The position numbers and the translations under genes were made by a program. A stretch of 64,000 nt of DNA from an uncultured Peptococcaceae bacterium (GTDB lineage Bacteria > Bacillota > Peptococcia > Peptococcales > Peptococcaceae). Location of the stretch: contig CAMYDW010000005.1 in NCBI GenBank assembly GCA_947254645.1, forward strand, positions 1 to 64,000. Reading direction: 5' to 3'. The notes below the pieces were generated by a model, which had not been told where the DNA came from, did not search any database, and saw nothing but the letters and a program-made list of their open reading frames with translations. Positions 43,078-51,918 of the stretch are shown here, one piece after another. Within the stretch, counting starts at the first letter, position 1; every line of letters starts with the position of its first letter.

Positions 43078-43140
43078 TTTCGATCCTCCATCCATGCAAT
43101 AAATGTCTTTCTTCTCTGACGATTCACCATCGTCCTACCA

Positions 43141-43173
43141 ATAAAAAAGCGTCGAGAAAATTTCTCAACGCTT
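43141..43173 (-). terminator. Terminator of the 4-TM protein gene
   Basis: Minus-strand AAGCGTTGAGAAA and near-complement around ATT, one mismatch, followed by T6. Confidence 0.8.
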
Positions 43174-43179
43174 ATCCCT

Positions 43180-43554
43180 TCATCTGTAAAAACCACCTGC
43201 TGCCAAAAATCCAGCAGTCAATCCTGTCCAAGCCAAAGATTGATTGAGAAGCAGCATGGCCAAATCATAAGTAGATGGCACATAAGGATCAATATAACGG
43301 CCAACCCATGGAATCGCTAGCACACACACAATCCATAAAAGAAGTACATATCGTTTTACGTGAAAACCACTTGCTACTCCTAAAATACCCGCCCCTAAAA
43401 TAAGCCCAATTAAAAATTGATACACCTGTAATTCAATCATACCGACAACGGTACCATCACTGGCCAATGAATTGGTATCGATACCGATAGTAGATAAAAA
43501 CATTTTTACAATCACTGCCAAGAGCAGCATGAAAAATAATCTTAAGCCTCTCAC
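43180..43554 (-). CDS. Small membrane protein, four predicted helices, unknown
   Basis: The start is GTG at 43554, 6 bases after GGAGG; codons upstream to 43578 include the RBS itself. The 124 residues form hydrophobic helices near 5-25, 45-64, 68-84 and 100-120, with no signal peptide or motif I recognise. It is monocistronic, with a terminator after it. Confidence 0.7.
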   Translation of the reverse strand: MRGLRLFFMLLLAVIVKMFLSTIGIDTNSLASDGTVVGMIELQVYQFLIGLILGAGILGVASGFHVKRYVLLLWIVCVLAIPWVGRYIDPYVPSTYDLAMLLLNQSLAWTGLTAGFLAAGGFYR

Positions 43555-43653
43555 ACTAGCCCTCCTTTTCTTTATCAATAATCGTTATTACTATATCATA
43601 CTTCTACTACGAAAAAAATATCAGGCAAGCATTCTCTTTATATTTATTAAGAC

Positions 43654-43687
43654 AAAAAAAATCAACGTCTTAAGACGTTGATTTTTT
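43654..43687. terminator. Terminator of the PBP gene
   Basis: AAAAATCAACGTC and complement around TTAA, flanked by A and T runs. Confidence 0.88.
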
Positions 43688-43693
43688 ACTCTC

Positions 43694-45508
43694 TTATGCG
43701 TTTTTATTTGCAGGAACACTTGCCTTATAAGCACCATCTGCATACACGCCATCCATAATACGGCCAAAATAAGCTGCATTCACATCGGATCCACCACGAT
43801 TTTCCACATGATTCACCATCACGCACATCGTACAGGTAGGATTATTTAAATCACTACCAACAAACCAGCCTAAATTAATAGAGCCATTTGGTCCAACTTC
43901 AGCAGTGCCTGTTTTACCAGAAAAAGCCCCAAAGCTTCTATCTGCATATGGGTGTGAAATAAGAATAGATTGTCGTAAGGCATTATTGATAAAATCAATG
44001 TGGGCTTGAGTAGCCACACCATCAATCCATACTTCTGGACTTTCTTCGAGCAGATAGCATGGTTTCATAATCTTACCACCATTTTGTAAAGATGCATAAA
44101 TCAAGGTCTGTTGTAATGGACTGACCTGCACTTGGTACTGACCATAAGAAGAATCTGCCAATCCTGTTTCGTGACCATCGTCTATGCCACCTTTTTCTGT
44201 AATTTGGCTTTTTTGAATTGGATAGGCACCTGGTACTTTTTCACCAATGCCAAGTTTTTTCATACCATTATTAAATTTATCATAGCCCATATCCAAACCA
44301 ACACGCGCAAAGAAAATATTGTCCGAATAAATCAGTGCTTGTTTTAAACCTATATAGCCATTGATTGGTACTACACGATGGACTTTATAACTGCCCCAAC
44401 CACCAGGTGGCGCCCAGTCCTCTCCGTAAATTGGATAGGTGGTATCTGTTGTTAAGGTGCCTGCCTGCAATCCAATAAGTGTGGTTAATAATTTCTGTGT
44501 AGAGCCTGGTGTAAAACGGTCTGCAAAAATACCATTATCTGGCTGTCTATTCGCCGCTACCATATCATTATATTCCTCTACCGTCATACTATTATCAAGC
44601 CAGCGCTCTGGATCATAAGAGAGTCCATCTACCATGGCCAGTACTTGCCCTGTAGAAGGTTCTACTGCAGCGACTGCTGAAAATTCACCACTTACTACCT
44701 CATAAGCTCTTTGTTGCACCTTCATATCTATTGTTGTAGTGATGTCTTGACCATCTTCTGATTGGCTTTCAAAAACAATATCCTTTGGATGATCACTAAG
44801 GGTCACCTTAATACCACTCTTGGCTCTGAGTTTATCTTGATAAGCCTTCTCTAAGCCTGCACGTCCAACTTGTGTCCCAATAGATACATCATTCACACTG
44901 CCACTGTCAATTTCGGCACCTGTTGCAGCACGTACATACCCCACAGCAGCAGAAGTCATTTCACCATATGGATATTGACGAATGCCGTTGGCATCATCCT
45001 TTGCCAGTATTTCTCCATTTCGTGCAAAAATAGTGCCTCGTTTCCCTGACTTTACATCAATTTTTACGTCATTTTTCATTGTTAATTGTGGAAAAACAGA
45101 TTCTGGCTGCCAATGAATTTTTACATCATCCCCATGTTTTTTGAAAACAAGGGTTGTTTCTTTTTCTATATCACCACTGCTTGTTGTTAAAACAACTTTT
45201 GCACGATAGGCTATCAAATCACCTTTGCTTGCTTTTGAATCTTTTCTTAGGTGCTTATAATCGACTTTTTTCACGGCTAAGGTATTATAAAAAGAATCTA
45301 ATCGATTTTTAATATCCTCTTTGCTATATGTTTTTTGAGTGCCTTCATCAGATGCAGCATAGATTTTCTCTGCATCTTGTGTTTCTAAAATATCTACCAT
45401 ACTGTTTAGATGATTCTTATAGGTACTGCTTTCACATCCAGCCAAGCCCAATGTCAGCACTGTCATACAGATCAAGCTGATTATTTTTCTTTTTTGATTT
45501 TTTTCCAC
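43694..45508 (-). CDS. MecA-like class B penicillin-binding lipoprotein
   Basis: Peptidoglycan DD-transpeptidase. The 604 residues begin with a lipoprotein signal (LTLGLAGC), then an NTF2-like MecA-N domain (about 28-135), a PBP dimerisation region, and a transpeptidase domain with Ser336-x-x-Lys339 (STQK), Ser395-Asp396-Asn397 and Lys532-Thr533-Gly534. The MecA-N domain places it with class B3 enzymes such as MecA, PBP5fm and B. subtilis PbpC, some of which have low beta-lactam affinity. The start is GTG, 3 bases after the DJ-1 gene. Resistance is not shown by sequence alone. Confidence 0.92.
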   Translation of the reverse strand: MEKNQKRKIISLICMTVLTLGLAGCESSTYKNHLNSMVDILETQDAEKIYAASDEGTQKTYSKEDIKNRLDSFYNTLAVKKVDYKHLRKDSKASKGDLIAYRAKVVLTTSSGDIEKETTLVFKKHGDDVKIHWQPESVFPQLTMKNDVKIDVKSGKRGTIFARNGEILAKDDANGIRQYPYGEMTSAAVGYVRAATGAEIDSGSVNDVSIGTQVGRAGLEKAYQDKLRAKSGIKVTLSDHPKDIVFESQSEDGQDITTTIDMKVQQRAYEVVSGEFSAVAAVEPSTGQVLAMVDGLSYDPERWLDNSMTVEEYNDMVAANRQPDNGIFADRFTPGSTQKLLTTLIGLQAGTLTTDTTYPIYGEDWAPPGGWGSYKVHRVVPINGYIGLKQALIYSDNIFFARVGLDMGYDKFNNGMKKLGIGEKVPGAYPIQKSQITEKGGIDDGHETGLADSSYGQYQVQVSPLQQTLIYASLQNGGKIMKPCYLLEESPEVWIDGVATQAHIDFINNALRQSILISHPYADRSFGAFSGKTGTAEVGPNGSINLGWFVGSDLNNPTCTMCVMVNHVENRGGSDVNAAYFGRIMDGVYADGAYKASVPANKNA

Positions 45509-45511
45509 TGA

Positions 45512-46093
45512 CTAGTTTACCCCCAAATTTTTCTCTACAATATCCATGATTACACCTGACTTTACATCCATTGCAGTAGCATTATCAAAAAGTTTTTCTA
45601 CCAATGTCAACGCAAAATAACCAGCTGCCCCTGCTCCACATGCGGTAATAACATTGCCATCAGTTACCACAGTTTCATCTGTTACACATTTTGCAGTGGT
45701 TATTTTTTCACGCCATGTTGGGTAGCAAGTTGCTACCTTATCCTTTAAAACACCTGCTTCATCTAATACCTTTGGGCCTGCACATAGCGCACTGATCCAC
45801 TTATTATTCTCTGCCATTGTACGGATAAATGACAACACATTCTTGTTATCAATGAGATTTGGTACGCCTGGTACACCCCCTGGCACCACAACCATATCAT
45901 AATCTTCTGGCACAATGTCTGCCAAAAATGTATCTGCTTGTACCATCACATGGTGCGCACTTTCCACTGTGATATCATCTGTGATGCTCACGATATCTAC
46001 AGTTGCACCTGCACGACGTAAGTAATCAACTGGTGTTAGCGCTTCTACCTCTTCATAGCCTGGCGCCAATAATACACATACACGTTTGTTCAT
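45512..46093 (-). CDS. DJ-1/PfpI family protein
   Basis: The 193 residues start at ATG 46093, 8 bases after GGAG; a second ATG one codon earlier is an alternative. The DJ-1 signature is clear: APGYEEVEALTP with the conserved Glu and the nucleophile Cys104 (ALCAGPKVL). Relatives are deglycases/glyoxalases or oxidative sensors; the exact activity is debated. Co-transcribed with the PBP gene. Confidence 0.92.
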   Translation of the reverse strand: MNKRVCVLLAPGYEEVEALTPVDYLRRAGATVDIVSITDDITVESAHHVMVQADTFLADIVPEDYDMVVVPGGVPGVPNLIDNKNVLSFIRTMAENNKWISALCAGPKVLDEAGVLKDKVATCYPTWREKITTAKCVTDETVVTDGNVITACGAGAAGYFALTLVEKLFDNATAMDVKSGVIMDIVEKNLGVN

Positions 46094-46299
46094 CATCGAC
46101 ACTCCTTTAATGATTCTTTGTTCGTTTTTATACTATGTTTCATTATACCTATAATCGCTTGTCCATGCCATAAAAAAGCCAATGTTTTATAAAATAATAA
46201 AAAACATTTTTCCAGCCCCCATCTATTATGATACTGTTTTAATAGATAAAAAGATGTCTATATAAAAATTAAGAAAGAATAGTAAGGAGTGTATATTTT

Positions 46300-46608
46300 A
46301 TGGCTTTTATGGAAATCACACTATTACCTATTGGCACCAACACCACGAGTTGCAGCCCTTATATTGCAAAGGTGTTAGATGTAATAGACACTTATCCAAC
46401 TATTTCTTATGAATTAAATCCAATGGGAACCACCCTTGAGGGTGAATTAGGTGAGCTTTTCCAATGTGTTCAGGAAATGCAAGAAACTATTTTTAATACT
46501 GGAGTGGAACGTGTATACACCGTCATTAAAATTGATGATAGACGCGATCGCTACCAATCTATGAGTGAAAGAGTCCAATCGGTGAAGGAGAAAAAACATG
46601 ACAAATAA
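46300..46608 (+). CDS. MTH1187/YkoF-like thiamine-binding family protein
   Basis: The 102 residues fit the MTH1187 family (ferredoxin-like fold; some bind thiamine): ITLLPIGTNTTSCSPYIAKVL at the N-terminus and YELNPMGTTLEGEL in the middle. It has no signal peptide. AAGGAG precedes the ATG. It overlaps the next gene by 11 bases. No TPP riboswitch is visible in the leader. Confidence 0.88.
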   Translation: MAFMEITLLPIGTNTTSCSPYIAKVLDVIDTYPTISYELNPMGTTLEGELGELFQCVQEMQETIFNTGVERVYTVIKIDDRRDRYQSMSERVQSVKEKKHDK

Positions 46609-47098
46609 TCAACTACACGTAATTTTAGCAACTGCTTTAGACAAAGTAGCAGATAACAAAAATGAAACCAATATTTTATTGAAAAGATATGGCATTGCAC
46701 AAGCATTGGCTGTTGAAGAACAACTTTCTGATGATGACACCAATATTTTAAGTGCTGCTACCTTATTATATGATTTTAATGATGGTCCTGGAGACGCTGC
46801 AGAAGGCCTTGAAGGCAATATGTATCAACCAATCAAGGTTTCTAACTACATTAAACAATTATTAGAAGAAACCACTGTCCCACCCTTTGAAGCATCTGCC
46901 ATTGCATCATTGGTTGGATTAAAAGAGTATGGCAACGATTTCGATAACCCACTCCATCAACTCTTGTTAGAAACTGACTTATTGGTTCGTCTAACCGAAG
47001 AAAATATAGATGCGACTGTTCTTGAAGAAGCAACAGCAAAATTTAAAACTGCTGCAGGTATTCGTCGTTATAAAGCAATGACCAACGAAAACGTTTAA
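46598..47098 (+). CDS. Unknown cytosolic protein, possibly degenerate HD-domain
   Basis: The 166 residues, mostly helical and acidic, begin at an ATG with AAGGAG upstream and overlap the thiamine-binding-like gene by 11 bases. The C-terminal HQLLLETDLLVRL is spaced like the last helix of HD-domain phosphohydrolases, but the HD pair itself is not present. The relation is a weak impression. A strong terminator follows. Confidence 0.75.
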   Translation: MTNNQLHVILATALDKVADNKNETNILLKRYGIAQALAVEEQLSDDDTNILSAATLLYDFNDGPGDAAEGLEGNMYQPIKVSNYIKQLLEETTVPPFEASAIASLVGLKEYGNDFDNPLHQLLLETDLLVRLTEENIDATVLEEATAKFKTAAGIRRYKAMTNENV

Positions 47099-47106
47099 TT
47101 ATTATA

Positions 47107-47142
47107 AAAGAGTCCCTTTTCTTAAGAAAAGGGACTCTTTTT
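47107..47142. terminator. Bidirectional terminator
   Basis: Perfect palindrome AAAAGAGTCCCTTTTC with TTAA in the centre. The stop of the small ORF on the minus strand (TAA, 47124-47122) lies in the loop. Confidence 0.93.
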
Positions 47143-47343
47143 ATATGCTTCGTATGATGAATTTGTAGGATGCGTTAAAAAATGTAGATGATGCAATTCC
47201 TTTAAATAAGCATTTTCTGCCTTTAGCTTAAAAAGTTCACACTCTAACCAGCGGATATAGGACTCATAAGAGACATCCTTATGCTTATCTAAGAAAAAGA
47301 ACTTTTTCTCTTTATTCTTTCTAGGCTGAGAACACATGTCCAT
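47122..47343 (-). CDS. 73-residue helical protein downstream of degV
   Basis: The frame starts at ATG 47343 (GGAG 3 bases upstream) or more likely the second ATG at 47337, 9 bases from GGAG, 27 bases after degV. It is basic at the N-terminus, then has a probable coiled coil (SYIRWLECELFKLKAEN). I recognise no family. Its stop sits in the loop of the downstream terminator, so the tail is dictated by hairpin sequence. Confidence 0.55.
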   Translation of the reverse strand: MDMCSQPRKNKEKKFFFLDKHKDVSYESYIRWLECELFKLKAENAYLKELHHLHFLTHPTNSSYEAYKKSPFS

Positions 47344-47364
47344 TTTCTCCTTTTATGCTACCTA

Positions 47365-48228
47365 CTATTCTGGTAGCAAATAAACACCCACACCCACTAG
47401 TCCTGGACCAGTATTAATGCCTAAGCAAGGACTTAAGACAATATTATCTAGTAACAATGTCGCCTTGCCTTCTTCTTCAGCTAATAGCATCTTAACTTTT
47501 TCCATATCACTTTTAGCTTCTGCTTCACAATAAGCGAGGATATAACGTGAATGTCCCTTCACATACTCTTTAATCGCATCTGCAATGAACTGCAAGCTTT
47601 GTTTTCGTCCGCGTGCTTTTCTAGCAATATAATACACGCCATCTTTATCGCAAGAGATAACAGGTTTGATTTTAATAGCCATCCCCAAAAGGGAAGCCAC
47701 ATGACCAATACGCCCACCCTTGCGCAGATATTCAAGAGTGTCCAATGAAAAGAAAATATCCGTCTTAGTCACTTGCGCTTCTAATCTTTTCCAGATATCT
47801 TCCGCACTCATTCCAGCATCGATGCATTGTAAGGCATCGATGCCAAACATCCCAGCGCCGATACCAATGCTTTTTGTATTAAGCACCTTAATCTCCATTC
47901 CTGGATAATCTTTGGTCAAAAGATTCATAAAGTTATTGGTACCACTCAATGCTGCTGAAACAGTCACAATAATTGCTTTTTCAAAGCCTGCATTGCGTGC
48001 ACGGTCTAAAATAGCAATAATATCTTCCCCGCTAGGCAAGGAAGTTGTAGGGATTTCTTCCGAAAGACGAGCATATACCTCTTCTGTTGTAATCGTTTCA
48101 CCATCAATATATTCACGATCTTTATAAATCACACGAAAAGGAACAATAAATAAATCCTCGCGCGCATAATAACTACGTGGAATATCGCATCCTGTGTCTG
48201 CAATGATTGCTAATTTTTGTTTATTCAT
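47365..48228 (-). CDS. DegV family fatty-acid-binding protein
   Basis: DegV/FakB proteins bind a fatty acid for phosphorylation by FakA. The 287 residues have the N-terminal IIADTGCDIPRSYY, the TTSLPSGEDI segment and SAALSGTNNF, and the RGRKQSLQFI region. FakA is not in the window. It overlaps the DUF1836 gene by 4 bases. Confidence 0.92.
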   Translation of the reverse strand: MNKQKLAIIADTGCDIPRSYYAREDLFIVPFRVIYKDREYIDGETITTEEVYARLSEEIPTTSLPSGEDIIAILDRARNAGFEKAIIVTVSAALSGTNNFMNLLTKDYPGMEIKVLNTKSIGIGAGMFGIDALQCIDAGMSAEDIWKRLEAQVTKTDIFFSLDTLEYLRKGGRIGHVASLLGMAIKIKPVISCDKDGVYYIARKARGRKQSLQFIADAIKEYVKGHSRYILAYCEAEAKSDMEKVKMLLAEEEGKATLLLDNIVLSPCLGINTGPGLVGVGVYLLPE

Positions 48229-48833
48229 GAATGATTGCCTCCGTTAATCCAATCCATCATTTCATGACTATTCATGGTTTGAGGATTTAAATGCAACACT
48301 TTTTCCGAAAACATCTTACTGGCCAAAGATAATGTAGCCATGTAAGTTCCTTGTAAATAAATAGGCATGCTTAATAGAAATGTTTTACTCACATCTTCAC
48401 CAGATGCGACTCGAGAAATATAATCTAAGCTTTTTTCAAATTGTCTACAAAACAAATTGTATGCTGTGCCATAACTCCCTTTGCAGGAATGCACCTGTAA
48501 ATAAATACCCTGTTGAATATCCGTCAAAGAAAGTACTGGTTTTAACAGAACATAAATCATCAAACAGGCTATGTGAACACGTTTATAACGTTTCTTTTCT
48601 GGTTTTTGAATCAATCCTTTTTTGACATAATTGTTAACCATTGCTGCTGTTAATAAAGGGTCGACTTCTTTCTGATAGCCTTCCTGGATGTTCAAAAATT
48701 GGAGCCGCTCATTAATATAGGACAACACTTGATCCAAATATAAATCAAATTCTGGTAATTCTTCCCAACGAGGTAAGTGGACATCCTTCAATTCTCTAGA
48801 CCATTGATTCAGTGCTTCTGCGAAATGAGACAT
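48225..48833 (-). CDS. DUF1836 domain protein
   Basis: The 202 residues match DUF1836, with LTAAMVNNYVKKGLIQKPEKK (MerR-like winged-helix look) followed by KRYKRVHIACL. A DNA-binding role is suspected in the family but not shown. GGAGG precedes the ATG. It is first in an operon with degV, and its promoter carries a palindrome that could be an operator. Confidence 0.88.
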   Translation of the reverse strand: MSHFAEALNQWSRELKDVHLPRWEELPEFDLYLDQVLSYINERLQFLNIQEGYQKEVDPLLTAAMVNNYVKKGLIQKPEKKRYKRVHIACLMIYVLLKPVLSLTDIQQGIYLQVHSCKGSYGTAYNLFCRQFEKSLDYISRVASGEDVSKTFLLSMPIYLQGTYMATLSLASKMFSEKVLHLNPQTMNSHEMMDWINGGNHS

Positions 48834-48855
48834 TCAATCCCTCCTTATTATTTTT

Positions 48856-48884
48856 AATATAACATGTTTATAGTGACTAGTCAA
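48856..48884 (-). promoter_or_regulatory. Promoter of DUF1836-degV with TGACTAGTCA palindrome
   Basis: TTGACT (48884-48879), 17-base spacer, TATATT (48861-48856). The perfect palindrome TGACTAGTCA (48874-48883) overlaps the -35 and spacer, a typical position for a repressor site. Confidence 0.78.
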
Positions 48885-48911
48885 TCTAGTTTTCAAAATT
48901 ATATTACATAA

Positions 48912-48934
48912 TAAAAAAACAGTCTATTGACTGC
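48912..48934 (-). terminator. Short terminator of the pst-pho operon
   Basis: GCAGTC-AATA-GACTGT stem of 6 bp followed by T7. The phoR stop codon TAG spans the loop and right arm. Confidence 0.55.
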
Positions 48935-50597
48935 TTTTTTTATTTTTTTTGAAAGATACACGAATCGTCGTGCCAGAACTACCATCACTTTCAAGAACTA
49001 TATTGGCACAATGCTTTTGTGCAATATGTTTAACGATGGATAAACCTAGACCACTGCCCTCAATCGCACGTGAATGACTTTTATCGGCACGATAAAAGCG
49101 TTCAAAAACACGCTCTTGTAGTGCAGCAGGAATGCCTTGACCATTATCTGTCACTGACAAAATAACATGATCGTCATCTTCTGTTAACGATACATCAACA
49201 AATCCCTTTGGATGATTGTATTTGATGGCATTGTCACAAAGATTAAAAACCAGTTCATATAATAAGGCAGGTATGCCATGAATTGGGGAAACTTTTCCGT
49301 GACAAGTACATTTTAAGTCGTGTTTTGACGCCTTTTCAGAAAGCTGTTTGAAAACCTGTTGAACAATTTCTTCCAAAGAAACATCCCTCGCCAAATCAGA
49401 CTCTTTATTTTCATCCATTTTAGATATCTTAATAATATTATCAATGAGCGCATTCATATGACTGGCTTCTTGATAAATCTGTTGAATAAATTGTTTTTTA
49501 TCCTCTTCTTTAACAATATCATTCATCAATAACTCTGCACATCCTGAAATGCTGTGCAATGGTGTTTTAAGCTCATGGGAAACATTGGCACTAAATTCCT
49601 TTCGCAATATCTCCGCTTCTATCTTTTCGGTACGGTCCATAAAAAGCAAGACCCATCCATGTATATCATCATTCGATAACACGGGATTGATATTTAAAAC
49701 ATAGTGGCGCCCATGAATGTCTGCCAATGTATCCACACCACTTTTCCCAATTGGCATTTCAAGAAGTTGTTGAAGAGTGATATGACGATAAATGGTTAAA
49801 ATATTTTTGCCTTGAGGATTGTCTTTGACATCCAAGAGATGTTCTGCACTTTTATTCATGCTCAAAACAGCTCCCTCGCTATTGAGTAATACAATCCCCT
49901 CCTTCATGTTGTCCACCACTGTTTGAAATTCCTCATGCTGATGATTGAGTTGCTCTTTTTGAGCAGCGATTTCTTTGTGCTGTTGATGAATGCGTCCCAA
50001 AAATGGTGCCATTTCTTCGTAGGTATCATTTTCTAATGGGCTATCTAAATCAATGCGATTAAGGGGCGCAATCAATCTTTTTGAGAGGCGTGATGCAATC
50101 CACACAGCAATGCCAATCATTAAAACAAAGAAAAAACACAATGGCTTTGCTAGCAGCCATAGAAAAGCAATCGTGGTATCTACACTGGTGGAGATACGCA
50201 CCACACTGCCATCATTTAATTTTTGTGCCACATAAATTTCTTTATCAAGCATCGTGGTAGACTGGCGTTCAATGCGGCCAATACCATAAGCTTGTGCATC
50301 TATAAATTCTTGTCTATTGCGATGATTTTCCATTTTTGTGATATCTTTTACGCTATCATACAAAACCCTACCATCTTGAGCAATAAAGGTCAGACGGTAT
50401 TCTTCTGTATCAATAGACTTTAAGTAATCCATGCCTTCTGTTTCTACTGCTTTTGCAACATATTGGGTTTGGGCGGTCAGTTGATTCATCTTATCGGCAT
50501 TGATATGTTGATAGGTCACACCCAGCATCATAGACAAAGCAATCAATATCGTTAAAAAAGCAGTGCCAAAAATATAAAGAAATATTTTCTTTTTCAT
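48924..50597 (-). CDS. phoR: Phosphate-regulon sensor histidine kinase
   Basis: The 557 residues form a membrane kinase: helices at about 5-27 and 143-168 flank an extracytoplasmic domain; HAMP-like and PAS (about 225-325) regions precede the dimerisation domain with phospho-accepting His341 (NVSHELKTPL). The ATPase motifs NLCDNAIKY, DNGQGIP and GLGLSIV are present. It overlaps the response regulator by 4 bases and ends the pst operon. PnpS-type naming is equally possible. Confidence 0.93.
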   Translation of the reverse strand: MKKKIFLYIFGTAFLTILIALSMMLGVTYQHINADKMNQLTAQTQYVAKAVETEGMDYLKSIDTEEYRLTFIAQDGRVLYDSVKDITKMENHRNRQEFIDAQAYGIGRIERQSTTMLDKEIYVAQKLNDGSVVRISTSVDTTIAFLWLLAKPLCFFFVLMIGIAVWIASRLSKRLIAPLNRIDLDSPLENDTYEEMAPFLGRIHQQHKEIAAQKEQLNHQHEEFQTVVDNMKEGIVLLNSEGAVLSMNKSAEHLLDVKDNPQGKNILTIYRHITLQQLLEMPIGKSGVDTLADIHGRHYVLNINPVLSNDDIHGWVLLFMDRTEKIEAEILRKEFSANVSHELKTPLHSISGCAELLMNDIVKEEDKKQFIQQIYQEASHMNALIDNIIKISKMDENKESDLARDVSLEEIVQQVFKQLSEKASKHDLKCTCHGKVSPIHGIPALLYELVFNLCDNAIKYNHPKGFVDVSLTEDDDHVILSVTDNGQGIPAALQERVFERFYRADKSHSRAIEGSGLGLSIVKHIAQKHCANIVLESDGSSGTTIRVSFKKNKKSSQ

Positions 50598-51268
50598 GCT
50601 TCGCTCTCCATTTTGTAGCCTACACCACGTATGGTTTCTATATAATCGCCACAGTCCCCTAGCTTTTGCCTCAAACTACGAATGTGTACATCAACGGTAC
50701 GTGTTTCTCCATCATAATCTTGATTCCAAATGAATTCTAGAATCTGGTCTCTAGAAAAAGCACGTCCTGGATTTTTCATAAAAATATGCAAGAGTTCAAA
50801 CTCTTTATAGGTCAATTCTATTTTTTGGCTTTGCGCATAGACACTCCGTTGCACAGGATCTAACACCAATTGACCAATACTAAGCGTGGTTGGCTTATTT
50901 TTTTCACAACGTCTGAGCACTGCACGCACACGAGAAACCATTTCCAACATACTGAAAGGCTTCACTAAATAATCATCTGCACCCAAATCTAGGCCAATCA
51001 CTTTATCATATTCCATGCCTTTTGCCGTTGCCATAATAACTGGAATATCCTGGGTATGTCCTTGATTTTTTAAGGCCTTTAAAATATCAATGCCATCTTG
51101 ATCTGGCAGCATAATGTCTAACAAGATGAGGGATGGTGCGATTGATGTATCCAAGGCTTCCCAGAGGGCTTTTGCACTTTCAAGTCCCGTCACTTGAAAG
51201 CCTGCCGCTTCTAAGGCATAACACATCATGTTTCTAATGCCATCTTCATCTTCTACACAAAAAATCAT
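50594..51268 (-). CDS. phoP: Phosphate-regulon response regulator, OmpR family
   Basis: The 224 residues start at ATG 51268 with GGGAGG 7 bases upstream. Receiver domain with Asp51 (LILLDIMLPDQDG), switch Thr and Lys in the ATAKG and VKPFSM segments, then a winged-helix domain with LTYKEFELL and RTVDVHIRSLRQKLG. The likely binder of the repeats upstream of pstS. phoB is an alternative name. Confidence 0.94.
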   Translation of the reverse strand: MIFCVEDEDGIRNMMCYALEAAGFQVTGLESAKALWEALDTSIAPSLILLDIMLPDQDGIDILKALKNQGHTQDIPVIMATAKGMEYDKVIGLDLGADDYLVKPFSMLEMVSRVRAVLRRCEKNKPTTLSIGQLVLDPVQRSVYAQSQKIELTYKEFELLHIFMKNPGRAFSRDQILEFIWNQDYDGETRTVDVHIRSLRQKLGDCGDYIETIRGVGYKMESEA

Positions 51269-51918
51269 GTTATAGCCTCCCCTCTGCAGCCTGTTGCAGA
51301 ATATTCTACCCACTGGCCGATATTGACTGCATGATCTCCAATACGTTCATAATATTTGGCAATCATCAATAAATCCAATGCCCTGTTGCTCTCAGCCTCT
51401 GTTTGTGCTTCCTTAAATAATTCTGCAATGTTGTTTTTTGTCTTAACAAAATAATCGTCCACAATGTCATCATATGCCACAACCTCTGTTGCTAAAACAA
51501 AATCCTTTTTGGCATAAGCGTCAATGGCATCGGTGACCATTTTAATCGTTGCTTCAGACATTTCTGCAAAATAAGCAATGGTCACTGGTGTCAATTTTTC
51601 TTGCATCAGCAACGTTTCAGTAATATCTGTGGCTTGGTTCCCAATACGACTCAAATCTGTAATCATTTTAAGAGCGGAGGTGATGGCACGTAAGTCGCAC
51701 GCTACTGGCTGTTGTAAGAGTAATCTCAAACAAAGTGCTTCAATTTCTCTTTCTTTTTCGTTAATCGTATTATTTTCCTCAATGGTTTCGGCTGCACACT
51801 GTGCATTTCCTTGCAATAAAGCCTTAGTAGCGCCTGCAATGGCATTTTCACATAAGGTCCCCATAATAATCATTTCATGGCTTAAAAGCTCTAATTGTCC
51901 ATACAAGTTTTTTTTCAT
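51265..51918 (-). CDS. phoU: Phosphate transport regulator PhoU
   Basis: Links Pst transport state to the sensor kinase and prevents phosphate overload. The 217 residues form two PhoU helical repeats with the metal-binding DLRAI and D.T.IG.QATDI / ERIGDHAVNI segments. Overlaps pstB by one base and phoP by 4. Confidence 0.95.
   Translation of the reverse strand: MKKNLYGQLELLSHEMIIMGTLCENAIAGATKALLQGNAQCAAETIEENNTINEKEREIEALCLRLLLQQPVACDLRAITSALKMITDLSRIGNQATDITETLLMQEKLTPVTIAYFAEMSEATIKMVTDAIDAYAKKDFVLATEVVAYDDIVDDYFVKTKNNIAELFKEAQTEAESNRALDLLMIAKYYERIGDHAVNIGQWVEYSATGCRGEAIT

Noticed and set aside
46140..46260. An AT-rich hairpin (AATGTTTT..AAAACATT) between the DJ-1 and MTH1187 genes.
   Set aside because: Low-complexity AT sequence; both flanking genes start here, so a terminator has no obvious client.
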